Shown here piece by piece: positions 9,145-17,113 of a stretch of DNA of 36,523 nt. The position numbers and the translations under genes were made by a program. The DNA is from Rhodospirillales bacterium 69-11 (GTDB taxonomy: Bacteria > Pseudomonadota > Alphaproteobacteria > Acetobacterales > Acetobacteraceae): assembly GCA_001898425.1 (NCBI GenBank), contig MKTV01000061.1, positions 1-36,523 of the forward strand, in the 5' to 3' direction. The notes beneath the pieces were generated by a model, which was given only the letters and a program-made list of their open reading frames with translations, made no database searches and had not been told where the DNA came from. Position 1 is the stretch's first letter; every line of letters begins with the position of its first letter.

Positions 9145-9951
9145 ATGTCCGACCCGTACGCCCGCTACACGCGGCTCCGCTTCGATCGCCCGCATCCGGC
9201 CGTGCTCCGCGTCACGATGGACAACGGCAAGATGAATACCGCCGACGCCGTCCTGCATGCGGAGCTCGCTGATATCTGGCGCGACGTCGATCGCGATCCG
9301 ACGGTGAATGCCATTGTGCTGACCGGTGCCGGCCGCGTGTTCTCGGCCGGCGGCGATTTCGCGATGATCCAGGAGAACATCGACGATTTCGAAGCGCGTG
9401 CGCGGCAATGGCGGGAGGCGCGCGACATCGTCTACAACCTGATCAACTGCAGCAAAGCCGTGGTGAGCGCGATGCGCGGCGTCGCGGTGGGCGCCGGCTT
9501 GGTCTGCGGCCTGCTCGCAGACATTTCCATCGCGACGAAGGACTGCCGGATCATCGACGGTCACACGCGGCTGGGCGTCGCCGCGGGTGACCATGCAGCG
9601 ATCGTCTGGCCGCTGCTGTGCGGTCTCGCCAAGGCGAAGCTCTACCTGCTGCTGTGCGACGAAGTGCGCGGGGAGGAGGCGGAGCGGATCGGCCTGATCG
9701 GGTTGGCGGTGGACGACGCGGTGCTCGACGACAAGGCGGTGGAGATCGCGACGCGCCTCGCGACCGGGGCACAGAGCGCGATCCGCTGGACGAAATACGC
9801 CCTCAACAACTGGTTGCGGACCGCGGGGCCGACCTTCGACGCGTCGTTGGCGCTGGAGTTCCTGGGGTTCGGGGGACCGGAGGTGAAGGAAGGGCTGGCC
9901 GCGCATCGGGAGAAGCGCCCGCCGCGGTTTCCGCCGGGCTCGATGGTCTGA
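9145..9951 (+). CDS. Enoyl-CoA hydratase/isomerase (crotonase) family protein
   Basis: The protein is 268 aa, starting at the ATG that follows AGGAGGAA by 6 nt. Crotonase-fold landmarks are the first oxyanion-hole loop [12 protein letters not shown] (61-72) and the second, [21 protein letters not shown] (about 110-130). Where classic hydratases carry two catalytic Glu residues, this protein has GHTRLGV and AAGDHA (139-150). Asp149 is therefore the only obvious acid in the active-site loop. The chemistry may be hydration, isomerisation or hydrolysis of an acyl-CoA. It converges on the MaoC-fold/SDR genes and could work with them, although it is transcribed separately. Confidence 0.85.
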   Translation: MSDPYARYTRLRFDRPHPAVLRVTMDNGKMNTADAVLHAELADIWRDVDRDPTVNAIVLTGAGRVFSAGGDFAMIQENIDDFEARARQWREARDIVYNLINCSKAVVSAMRGVAVGAGLVCGLLADISIATKDCRIIDGHTRLGVAAGDHAAIVWPLLCGLAKAKLYLLLCDEVRGEEAERIGLIGLAVDDAVLDDKAVEIATRLATGAQSAIRWTKYALNNWLRTAGPTFDASLALEFLGFGGPEVKEGLAAHREKRPPRFPPGSMV

Positions 9952-9989
9952 GCGTTGGCGGGCGCGGTTTGGGCCGGGACGTCGTGGAC

Positions 9990-10007
9990 GGCCGCCCTTC
10001 GGCGGCC
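9990..10007. terminator. Stem-loop between convergent genes
   Basis: GGCCGCC-CTTC-GGCGGCC is a perfect 7-bp stem with a tetraloop, placed in the 71-bp gap between the convergent crotonase and MaoC-fold genes. It could terminate both directions. No T tract follows on either strand. Confidence 0.5.
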
Positions 10008-10022
10008 ATGACACGGGGTTGG

Positions 10023-10505
10023 TCAGCCTTCGGTGCGGGCCTTGATCATGCGCAGCGGCGTGTAGCTCAGCACCATGGTGCCGTCCTGCGTGATGACGCG
10101 GTTCCGGGTGCGCACCAGCCCACGGTTGGGGCGGCTGCGGCTGCGGCGGCTCTCGATCACCTCGCAGGCGACGTGGATCGTGTCGCCGACGCAGGTGGGA
10201 CCGTGCACCGAGAGCTGCATCTCGAGGAAGGCGAACCCGGTGTGCTGCATCGTCGCATGCACCAACAGCCCCTCGGCGAAGGCGTAGACCATCGCCCCCG
10301 GAACGACGCGGCGCTTGATGTCGCTTTCGGCCGCGAGGAACTCGGTGTTGGTGAACAGCACCTCCGTCATGCCGGTCACGCCGACGAAGCCGACCAGGTC
10401 CGCCTCCGTCAGTGTCCGCCCGATCGTGCGGAAGCGGCGTCCGAGTGGAAGGTCTTCGAAGTGGAGGCCGAGGCCGAGGACCTCGTCGCCGTCGATCTCC
10501 GTCAT
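10023..10505 (-). CDS. MaoC-fold (hotdog) acyl-CoA dehydratase-like protein, catalytic dyad absent
   Basis: The 160-aa single-hotdog protein resembles the MaoC dehydratase family: a DLPLGRRF-type opening, TLTEADLVGFVG (31-42), then VPGAMVYAFAEGLL and a beta-rich second half with VGDTIHVACEVIESR. The family active site reads like TGDxNPxH; here the equivalent stretch is TGMTEVLF (44-51). Both the catalytic Asp (Met46) and His (Phe51) appear missing. It may bind acyl-CoA without hydratase activity, or use other residues. It begins 13 nt after the SDR gene on the same strand, with GGAG as ribosome site, so the two are co-transcribed. Confidence 0.8.
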   Translation of the reverse strand: MTEIDGDEVLGLGLHFEDLPLGRRFRTIGRTLTEADLVGFVGVTGMTEVLFTNTEFLAAESDIKRRVVPGAMVYAFAEGLLVHATMQHTGFAFLEMQLSVHGPTCVGDTIHVACEVIESRRSRSRPNRGLVRTRNRVITQDGTMVLSYTPLRMIKARTEG

Positions 10506-10518
10506 GCGCGTTGCTCCG

Positions 10519-11274
10519 TCACACCATGGTCAGTCCGCCGGAGACGCTGAGCGTCTGGCCGGTGACGTAGGCTGAATCGTCCGACAGCAAGAAGGCGATG
10601 GCGCCGGGATAGTCCTGCGGCTGGCCGATGCGCTTCAACGGAATCGCGCGCGCCATGGCCTCGGCGATCTTGGGTCCTGCGGGCGAATCGGCTTGTACTG
10701 CGGCGAACAATGGCGTGTCGGTCGGGCCAGGGCACAGCACGTTCAGAGTGATGCCGCTGCGCGCCAGCTCACGAGCCATGGTCTTGGTGAACGCGATGAT
10801 GCCGCCCTTGCAGGCCGCGTACACCGCCTCACCGGAGGAGCCGACGCGGCCGGCATCGGACGCGACGTTGACCACGCGCCCGAACCCGGCGGCCACCATG
10901 CGCGGCAGCACCACGTGGTGCATGTGCAGCGGGCCGTAGAGATTGATGCGGATGATGCGGTCCCACAGCACCGGGTCGGTGTCCAGGAACGGCCGCATCA
11001 CGTCCCAGCCTGCGACGTTGGCGAGCAGGTCGATGCCGCCGAAGCGCTGCACGAAGGCGTCGACCGCCGCTTCCACCTGCGTGCGGTCGCCGATATCCGC
11101 CTGCCATGACGCCGCGGGACCGGCGCAGGCCGAGGCCGTCGCGGCGGCCCCGTCACCGTCGAGATCGAGGATCCCGACATGGCACCCTTCCTCGGCCAGC
11201 CGGAGCGCGGCGGCGCGCCCGATGCCGCTCGCGCCGCCTGTCAGCAGGACCCGTTTGCCTGCCAGCCCTCGCAT
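10519..11274 (-). CDS. Short-chain dehydrogenase/reductase, BadH-like
   Basis: The 251-aa classical SDR has the Rossmann motif TGGASGIG (12-19) and an Asp at the end of beta2 (LDLDG, about 37-39), which favours NAD over NADP. The NVAG element is at 86-89, with catalytic Asn111, Ser139, Tyr152 and Lys156 in NVASDAGRVGSSGEAVYAAC. This active-site stretch is close to what I recall of BadH, 2-hydroxycyclohexanecarboxyl-CoA dehydrogenase of alicyclic acid degradation. That resemblance is by eye only. GGGAGGAA precedes the ATG by 4-5 nt. It lies 87 nt after the M20 hydrolase gene and 13 nt before the MaoC-fold gene. Confidence 0.88.
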   Translation of the reverse strand: MRGLAGKRVLLTGGASGIGRAAALRLAEEGCHVGILDLDGDGAAATASACAGPAASWQADIGDRTQVEAAVDAFVQRFGGIDLLANVAGWDVMRPFLDTDPVLWDRIIRINLYGPLHMHHVVLPRMVAAGFGRVVNVASDAGRVGSSGEAVYAACKGGIIAFTKTMARELARSGITLNVLCPGPTDTPLFAAVQADSPAGPKIAEAMARAIPLKRIGQPQDYPGAIAFLLSDDSAYVTGQTLSVSGGLTMV

Positions 11275-11361
11275 CGCTTCCTCCCGCGTTCCCGGCCTCC
11301 GAGCTTCGCGCGCCGGGACGGGGGGAGCAAGTCGAGCTGCGGCGCGAAGGATCGCGTGCCG

Positions 11362-12588
11362 TCAGCGATCCGCGCGACGCAGGACCGCGTTCAGCAGCAC
11401 GTCCGCACCGGCCGCGCAGTGCGCCGGCTCGCAATATTCGAGCTCGTTGTGCGAGATGCCGTCGCGGCACGGCACGAAGATCAGCTCGACCGGGCAGAGC
11501 CGCAGCAGGTTGAACGCATCGTGGCCCGGCCGGGTGCGCATGCGCATCACGCTGTGGCCAAGCTCCGTGGCGATCGACTCGGTCAGCGCGATCAGCTCCT
11601 CGGTGAACAGCACCGGATCGCGGCGGCGATGGAACGGCGTATCGAATTCCAGACCGGTTTCCGATGCAATCACCGCGGTCGCCGCGGCGAGCTCGGCCTG
11701 CATGGCCTCGAGCCCCTGGGCGTCCGGATGCATCAGACCATAGCTGAACACCGCGCGGTGGGGGATGTTGATGCGGTTGTTCGGCCAGGAATCGATCACT
11801 ACGGCGCTTGCCGATCCGGCTGGCGCATGGGCGCGGCCGATCCGGTCCGTCTCGGCGATCAGCTTCGCCGCGCCGACCAGCGCATTGCGCCGGCGCAGCA
11901 TCGGCATGCTCTGGATGTGCGCGTTGTCGCCGCGGCACTCGACGTCGGCCATGATCGAGTAGTGGCTGTGCGTGACGGCGCCGATCGTGACGCCCGCGTC
12001 TTCCAGCAGCGGCCCCTGCTCGATGTGCAGCTCGAAATAGGCGTCGACCGAGCGGCCGCCGATGGGCGTGGGGCCGTCGGCGCGGATGCGGGCGAGTTCG
12101 GCGGCGACGGTGCGACCTGCGCGGTCCGTTGCGGCGAAGGCCGTCTCGGGTGACAGCGCGCCGGCGAAGACCGCCGATCCCATCAGGCCGGGGAAGAAGC
12201 GGCAGCCTTCCTCGTTGGTCCAGTTCACCACTTCGATGGCGCGGCGCGTCGTGACGCCGGCGGCATCCAGGGCTCGCATGGCGGCCAGCGCCGCGAGCAC
12301 ACCCAGGGGACCGTCGAACTTGCCGCCGGGTGATTGCGTGTCCAGGTGACTGCCGGCGAGGACCGGCGGCAGCGACGGGTCGCTGCCTTCCCGCCGCGCG
12401 AACATGTTGCCGATGCCGTCCACGGTGACGGTCAGCCCCGCCTCGGCGCACCAGTGCGCGAACAGCGCACGGCCGTCACGGTCGGCATCGGTCAGCGCCA
12501 TGCGATCGTTGCCGCCGCGCGGCAGTGCGCCGATCGTCCCCAGGGTCATCAGGTCGGACCAGAGCCGGTCCGCGTCGACATGCAGCAT
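11362..12588 (-). CDS. M20-family hydantoinase/carbamoylase (N-carbamoyl amino acid or ureide amidohydrolase)
   Basis: The 408-aa zinc-dependent amidase belongs to the family that includes N-carbamoyl-L-amino-acid hydrolase, beta-ureidopropionase and allantoate amidohydrolase. The metal ligands are recognisable: GSHLDTQSPGGKFDG (His81, Asp92), NEEGCRF (Glu126/Glu127), FELHIEQG (His188) and a C-terminal SHNELE (His380). RPGHDAFN is the family's substrate-site segment. The ATG overlaps the stop of the formamidase-like gene by one base (TGATG), so translation is coupled. Its product would be an amine plus CO2 and ammonia from a carbamoyl compound. The exact substrate cannot be read from the sequence. 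Confidence 0.9.
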   Translation of the reverse strand: MLHVDADRLWSDLMTLGTIGALPRGGNDRMALTDADRDGRALFAHWCAEAGLTVTVDGIGNMFARREGSDPSLPPVLAGSHLDTQSPGGKFDGPLGVLAALAAMRALDAAGVTTRRAIEVVNWTNEEGCRFFPGLMGSAVFAGALSPETAFAATDRAGRTVAAELARIRADGPTPIGGRSVDAYFELHIEQGPLLEDAGVTIGAVTHSHYSIMADVECRGDNAHIQSMPMLRRRNALVGAAKLIAETDRIGRAHAPAGSASAVVIDSWPNNRINIPHRAVFSYGLMHPDAQGLEAMQAELAAATAVIASETGLEFDTPFHRRRDPVLFTEELIALTESIATELGHSVMRMRTRPGHDAFNLLRLCPVELIFVPCRDGISHNELEYCEPAHCAAGADVLLNAVLRRADR

Positions 12589-13541
12589 CAGAACAGCAAG
12601 CCTTTCTTCAGCAACCCGTGCACGCCTTTTTCGCCGTTCACGGTCTGGGTGACATGGAAGTCGACGGCCAGCGAGCAGAAGGCGTAGGCCTGCTCGCGGG
12701 AGAGGTTCGTGCGGCTGCAGATGAAGCCGATCATCTCGCGCAGCGCCTGCTTCATGGCCTGATCCAGGTCCTCGTTCAGCCCCATGCTGATGAAATGTGT
12801 GGGCGTCTCGGCGCGCGGGTGGGTGAGCAGCGCCTGGCCCGACGGCGCCTTGTGCAGCACGAAGGTGAACGTGCCGGTCAGGCACATCTCCAGCGCGGTG
12901 ACGCAAACCTCGCCGTCGCCCTGCACGCCATGCCCGTCGCCCACCGAGAAGTTGGCACCCGGCACCCAGACCGGCAGGAACAGCGTACTGCCGGCGGTGA
13001 GTTCCTTGTTGTCCAGATTGCCGCCGTGGATGCGCGGCTCCTTGGACGCGATGCGCCCGAACGCGGGCGGTGGCGCGACGCCCATCACGCCGAAGAAGGG
13101 TGCGAGCGGCAGTTCGGTGCCCCAGGGCAGCGTGCAGATGTTCCGCGCCGCATCGACCGGAATGTGCATCAGCGTGGTGTCGTGGAAGTCCTCGGGCAGC
13201 GTGCCGGCGAGAGGGCGGATCAGATTGTAGCCCCAGTTCGCCCCCGGCTCGATCTTGTCGATCCGGATCTCCAGCATGTCTCCCGGCATGGCGCCGGCGA
13301 TGGCGATCGGTCCGGTCACGATGTGCCCGGCCTGGGTCCCGGGGTTGGCCGCGAGGATGGCGGACAGTTCGGGCGGGATCGTCAGGCCGCTGCCGGGCGG
13401 CGGCAGCACGGCCTCCCGGCCGGAGACGCACTGCACCTCGACCGTGTCGCCGGATTCGACGTGGAACACCGGCGGGAACGCCGCGTCGAATACGCCCACC
13501 CGCACCGTTTCGGGCGAGGCTCTGAGGGTATGGAAGGTCAT
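12588..13541 (-). CDS. Acetamidase/formamidase family protein
   Basis: The 317-aa protein of the FmdA/AmdA family hydrolyses small amides such as formamide or acetamide to acid and ammonia. Typical stretches are HVESGDTVEVQC (about 27-38), GHIVTGPIAI, GDMLEIRI, GANWGYN, the HIPVDAARNICTLPWG segment, and the metal/substrate region GGNLDNKEL followed by VGDGHGVQGDGEVC. The ATG at 13541 has GAGAGGAG upstream, partly overlapping the end of the amidase gene (13-nt gap). The longer open frame upstream runs antisense-like through the amidase and is not real. It sits between the amidase and the M20 hydrolase in one unit, so it may remove a small amide released by a neighbour. Confidence 0.9.
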   Translation of the reverse strand: MTFHTLRASPETVRVGVFDAAFPPVFHVESGDTVEVQCVSGREAVLPPPGSGLTIPPELSAILAANPGTQAGHIVTGPIAIAGAMPGDMLEIRIDKIEPGANWGYNLIRPLAGTLPEDFHDTTLMHIPVDAARNICTLPWGTELPLAPFFGVMGVAPPPAFGRIASKEPRIHGGNLDNKELTAGSTLFLPVWVPGANFSVGDGHGVQGDGEVCVTALEMCLTGTFTFVLHKAPSGQALLTHPRAETPTHFISMGLNEDLDQAMKQALREMIGFICSRTNLSREQAYAFCSLAVDFHVTQTVNGEKGVHGLLKKGLLF

Positions 13542-13554
13542 CGCTCGTCTCCTC

Positions 13555-14955
13555 TCAGGCGGCCATCGGCGGCCGCATGGCGCGGAAGCCCGTGGCCTTT
13601 TCGAACGCATCGGCCACGCGCAGCACCACCGCTTCCTGGAACGGCTTGCCGGCGATCTGCAACGAGACCGGCAGGCCGGCGGGTCCGAATCCGGAGCAGA
13701 CCGCGATTGCGGGGGTGCCCGCAACGTTGAACGGCATGGTGAAGTTGGGCGCGGCGAACAGGTCCCAGCGCGGCACGTCCTCCAGCGTCGGCGCCTCGCC
13801 GGGCGCACCGGCGGTGATGACCACGTCCAGGTCCGCCATGGCCGCGGCGAGTTCCGCGCACAGCTCCCGCCGGCGTCGTACCGCCTGCACGTAGTCGACG
13901 CCCGAGACGAAGGCGCCGAGCATCAGCCGGCGCTGCACCCGTTCGGAGAAGTCGGCGAAACGGGTGCGTGCCCATTCCTCATAGGCGGCAGCCCGTTCGG
14001 TGATGGAGATCAGCGAGCCGCAGGCATGCCAGTCCGCGAGCGGGGACAGCGTCACGTCCCGGACCATCGCGCCCAGGTCGCGGAACGTTGCCACCGCATC
14101 GTCGATGCCCTTCTGGGTGGCGGGCGCGACCTTCAGGTCGGTCTCGTGGAAGTGCCGGATCACGCCGATCCGCATGCCCCGCAGCCCTTGGCCCAAGGCG
14201 GCCGTGTAGTCGGGAACCGGATGCTGCGCGGACGCCGGGTCGCGCGGATCCGGGCCGGCCAGCGCCTGCAGCATCAGCGCGCAATCCTCCGCGGTCCAGG
14301 CCATCGGGCCGATATGGTCCAGGCTGAACGCGGCCGGGAAGACCCCGGCACGGGAGACGAGCCCATAGGTCGGCTTCAGCCCCGCGATCCCGCACAGCGC
14401 CGCCGGGCCGCGGATGGAGCCGCCGGTATCGGTACCGATCCCGCACAGGATCATGCCGGCCGCCACCGCCGCCCCGGTGCCGCTGGAGGAGCCGGCGGTG
14501 AAGTGGTCGGTGTTCCACGGATTGCGCGCGGGCGGCTGGGGCAGGTCGAAGGATGGTCCGCCATCGGCGAATTCGTGCGTGGTGAGCTTGCCCATCAGCA
14601 CCGATCCCGCCGCCGCCAGTCGCGCGGCGCAGGTCGCGTCCTCGGTGGGAACATGGTCCTGCAGGATGGCGGACTGGCAGGTGGTGCGCAGGCCGGCCGT
14701 CTCGACGATGTCCTTGAGGCCGATCGGAATGCCGTGCAGCGGCGAGCGCGGGCCGGAGCGCATGATCTCGGCCTCCCCCGCCTTCGCCTCCGCGATCGCG
14801 CGTTCCTCGGTCAGCAGGACGAAGGCATTCAGGCGTTCTTCCAGCCGATGCACCCGGTCGAGACACGCCTGGGTCAGCTCCACCGGGGAAAGCTGCCGTG
14901 CGGCGATCAGCCGCGCGGCTTCGGCGAGCGTGGGAATGTTGCCGTCGGCGCTCAT
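13555..14955 (-). CDS. Amidase-signature family hydrolase (AtzE/GatA-like)
   Basis: The 466-aa amidase-signature enzyme keeps the full Ser-cisSer-Lys triad: Lys81 in IGLKDI, the Ser run at 156-158 in AGSSSGTGAAVAAG, and nucleophile Ser180 in GTDTGGSIRGPAALCG. The closest well-known functional types are GatA, AtzE (1-carboxybiuret hydrolase) and general amide hydrolases. Its ATG overlaps the stop of a 66-aa gene by 4 bp (ATGA), the arrangement seen for AtzE with its small partner AtzG. There is no tRNA-amidotransferase gatB nearby, so a metabolic amide or ureide role is more likely than tRNA amidation. Confidence 0.92.
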   Translation of the reverse strand: MSADGNIPTLAEAARLIAARQLSPVELTQACLDRVHRLEERLNAFVLLTEERAIAEAKAGEAEIMRSGPRSPLHGIPIGLKDIVETAGLRTTCQSAILQDHVPTEDATCAARLAAAGSVLMGKLTTHEFADGGPSFDLPQPPARNPWNTDHFTAGSSSGTGAAVAAGMILCGIGTDTGGSIRGPAALCGIAGLKPTYGLVSRAGVFPAAFSLDHIGPMAWTAEDCALMLQALAGPDPRDPASAQHPVPDYTAALGQGLRGMRIGVIRHFHETDLKVAPATQKGIDDAVATFRDLGAMVRDVTLSPLADWHACGSLISITERAAAYEEWARTRFADFSERVQRRLMLGAFVSGVDYVQAVRRRRELCAELAAAMADLDVVITAGAPGEAPTLEDVPRWDLFAAPNFTMPFNVAGTPAIAVCSGFGPAGLPVSLQIAGKPFQEAVVLRVADAFEKATGFRAMRPPMAA

Positions 14956-15152
14956 GCCGCGTCCTCCGGCTTCGGCGCGAAGCCGTGTGCGAGTTCGGCG
15001 AGAGGGCCGCGTGGCTGCCGCACCCGCGCCTTCATGGCGGCGAGGCCCTGGACGACCGTCTTGAGCTCCTGCCGCTGCGCGTCGGTGAGGGACAGGCCGG
15101 CTTCGGCCAGCAGATGGGCGAGCGTCTCGTCGCCGATGGTCGTCGGGGGCAT
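14952..15152 (-). CDS. Small AtzG/GatC-like partner of the amidase
   Basis: The 66-aa protein starts at the ATG at 15152 with AAGGAG 9 nt upstream; the open frame extends 33 codons further but without a ribosome site. The sequence has two short helices (LAHLLAEAGLSLTDAQRQEL, then VVQGLAAMKARVR), followed by a Pro-containing tail ending in HGFAP. This layout, the GLSLT turn and the F-x-P ending resemble the AtzG/DUF4089 and GatC small subunits that wrap and stabilise amidase-signature enzymes. It is the first gene of the minus-strand unit, with ATGA overlap into the amidase. The family assignment is by pattern and context, not by search. Confidence 0.6.
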   Translation of the reverse strand: MPPTTIGDETLAHLLAEAGLSLTDAQRQELKTVVQGLAAMKARVRQPRGPLAELAHGFAPKPEDAA

Positions 15153-15301
15153 CCTGGCACTCCTTGGGTTGGCAGGGCTGGGGCCGCGCAACGGGGCTCC
15201 GGCGATGCCGACCGATGGGAGCAAGAAGCGGGCCGATGCAGGACGGGGCATTTTGCTCCAGATGCCTGATTTTCGACCTTCCGGATGATAGCGGTGCGTA
15301 C

Positions 15302-15325
15302 CAACGTGACTGTCTGCCTACGTTG
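15302..15325. promoter_or_regulatory. Perfect inverted repeat in the divergent promoter region of the amide-hydrolase cluster
   Basis: CAACGT (15302-15307) and ACGTTG (15320-15325) form a perfect 6-bp inverted repeat with a 12-bp spacer, inside the 251-bp gap between the two divergent hydrolase units. The right arm overlaps a possible -35 (TTGCGC, 15323-15328), followed 16 bp later by TGTAAG (15345-15350) for the plus-strand unit. The geometry fits a dimeric repressor site. The rest of the gap (15153-15301) shows nothing else I can name. Confidence 0.45.
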
Positions 15326-15403
15326 CGCCAAATTCAGCTCGGCTTGTAAGCTGCCATCCGCGACATGCCGCTCCACTTTTGGGCCGGCAGCCAGGAGGTC
15401 TCC

Positions 15404-16102
15404 ATGAACGGCGTCACCTTCCCCCAGGCCGTGATCGATCGGGTCCTCGCCCGCCGCGGAACCGCCCATGTCTTCGCCGACCTCGACCCGGCCCGCACCG
15501 CGCTCGTGGTGATCGACCTGCAGCGCGCCTTCATGGATGACGCCGTCGGCCACGCCGTCTGCCCGGCGGCCCGCGACATCGTTCCCAACGTCAACCGCCT
15601 TGCCGCGGCCATCCGTACGGCGGGGGGCGGCGTGTTCTGGGTCAAGAACACCTTCGATGCGAGCTGCCTGACCGAGTGGTCCGTCATGCAGGATATCTCC
15701 ACGCCGGCCATGCGCGCCAAGCGTGCGGCCGCGATGACGGAAGGCACCCCCGGCCACGATCTCTGGCCCACGCTCGAGGTCGGGCCGGACGACGAGATCG
15801 TGCAGAAGAAGCGCTTCAGCGCCTTCCTGCCCGGCGCGTCCGCATTGCCGGATCGGCTGCGGGCGCGCGGCTTCGACACCGTCCTCATCACCGGCACCGT
15901 CACCAACGTCTGCTGTGAAAGCTCGGCCCGCGATGCGATGATGACGAACTTCCGCACCGTCATGGTGAGCGACGCGAACGCCGCCACCACCCAGGCAGAA
16001 CACGAGGCATCCTTGACCGCATTCTACCTGACGTTCGGCGACGTCATGGACACCGACATGGTGATCGGCCTTCTGGCCGGCCATGCGAAGGCCGCCGCCT
16101 GA
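15404..16102 (+). CDS. Isochorismatase-like cysteine amidohydrolase (RutB/BiuH type)
   Basis: The 232-aa protein starts at the ATG 4 nt after AGGAGGTC; a start 39 nt upstream lacks a ribosome site. The cysteine-hydrolase triad is clear: Asp38 in VVIDLQ, Lys135 in QKKRFSAF, and Cys170 in TGTVTNVCCES, with the GTVTN turn forming the cis-peptide. The TNVC-ES-RDA pattern is that of ureidoacrylate hydrolase RutB, biuret hydrolase BiuH and relatives rather than true isochorismatase, which would need a different context. It hydrolyses an amide or carbamoyl bond in the cytoplasm. Its stop overlaps the next gene by one base (TGATG). Confidence 0.9.
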   Translation: MNGVTFPQAVIDRVLARRGTAHVFADLDPARTALVVIDLQRAFMDDAVGHAVCPAARDIVPNVNRLAAAIRTAGGGVFWVKNTFDASCLTEWSVMQDISTPAMRAKRAAAMTEGTPGHDLWPTLEVGPDDEIVQKKRFSAFLPGASALPDRLRARGFDTVLITGTVTNVCCESSARDAMMTNFRTVMVSDANAATTQAEHEASLTAFYLTFGDVMDTDMVIGLLAGHAKAAA

Positions 16103-17100
16103 TGGCCAAGCCGAAGGTCGCGTTCATCGGCACGGGGGGCACCATCGCCTCGATCGGCAAGGACCCGCTCGACATCGTCGACTATGGCGCGAACGGCGTC
16201 ATGCTGCAGGCCGACGAGATCGTCGCGAAGTTTCCCGAGGTCCATCTCGTGGCTGACGTCATTCCCGTCCGCTACCGCGCCGTGCCGAGCTACGACATTT
16301 TCTTCGAGGATTGGAAGGCGATCGGCCGGCTGTGCACCGATCTGGTCGCGCAGCATCCGGACCTCGCGGGGATCGTGGTGGGGCACGGCACCGCCTCGCT
16401 GGAGGAAACGGCGTATTTCCTCAATCTCACGCTGAAGGTCGACGTGCCCGTGGTAGTTGTCGGGTCCCAGCGCCCGGCGAGCGCGCTGTCGACCGATGCC
16501 GGGTTCAACCTGGTGAACGCGATCCGCACCGCCGCCAGCCCCGAGGCGCGCGGCATGGGCGTGATGGTGCTGCTGAACGACGAAATCCACAGTGCGCGGG
16601 AGGTCACCAAGACCTCCACCTTCCGCCTGCAGACCTTCCGCTCCCCCGATTTCGGCGTGCTCGGTCATGCCGATGGCGATCGTGTCGCCTTCTACCGCGC
16701 GCCGCTTCGCCGGCGCATGCCGGATACCGAGTTCGATGTGAGCGGGCTGGCAGCCCTGCCGCGGGTTGACATCGCCTATTCCTACACCGGGTCGGATGGC
16801 GCGGCGGTCCGCGCCTTCGTCGCGGCTGGGGCGCAGGGCATCGTCTCCGCCGGGTTCGCACCCGGCTTCGCGGGCTCCGGCGACGCTGCGGCCATGCGGG
16901 AGGCGGTGGCCCAGGGCGTGACCGTGATGCAGTGCACCCGCGCCGGCAGTGGGCGGATGTTCCGCGGCACGCGTCTGCGGGAGAGCGGGTTCCTGGTCAC
17001 GGACAACCTCAACCCGCAAAAGGCGCGGCTGCTGCTGGCGCTCGCGCTGACGGTCACGCGCGAGCCCGCAGAGATCGAGCGGATCTTCGCCACCTACTGA
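16102..17100 (+). CDS. Asparaginase-fold amidohydrolase with altered substrate motif
   Basis: The 332-aa protein of the asparaginase/glutaminase family has the nucleophile Thr14 in GTGGTIAS (10-17), Tyr28 at the flexible-loop position, Ser63, and the second motif GHGTASLEETAYFL (94-107). Lys170 in VTKTSTF completes the second catalytic set. In classical L-asparaginases the second motif reads HGTDT, and its Asp binds the amino group of asparagine. Here Thr97 is kept but that Asp is Ala98. The enzyme is probably an amidase for a substrate lacking the alpha-amino group, or a different amide. It is coupled to the upstream cysteine hydrolase by a one-base overlap. Confidence 0.88.
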   Translation: MAKPKVAFIGTGGTIASIGKDPLDIVDYGANGVMLQADEIVAKFPEVHLVADVIPVRYRAVPSYDIFFEDWKAIGRLCTDLVAQHPDLAGIVVGHGTASLEETAYFLNLTLKVDVPVVVVGSQRPASALSTDAGFNLVNAIRTAASPEARGMGVMVLLNDEIHSAREVTKTSTFRLQTFRSPDFGVLGHADGDRVAFYRAPLRRRMPDTEFDVSGLAALPRVDIAYSYTGSDGAAVRAFVAAGAQGIVSAGFAPGFAGSGDAAAMREAVAQGVTVMQCTRAGSGRMFRGTRLRESGFLVTDNLNPQKARLLLALALTVTREPAEIERIFATY

Positions 17101-17113
17101 CCGCGCGACCGTT

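Noticed and set aside
6834-9146. 770-aa minus-strand frame across the WcbI-TPR gene
   Set aside because: Arg-rich shadow of the TPR gene. The plus frame has a recognisable GNCQ motif and TPR periodicity; this frame has none.
13255-15288. 677-aa plus-strand frame across the amidase genes
   Set aside because: Antisense to two genes with intact catalytic motifs; composition is biased, with no family features.
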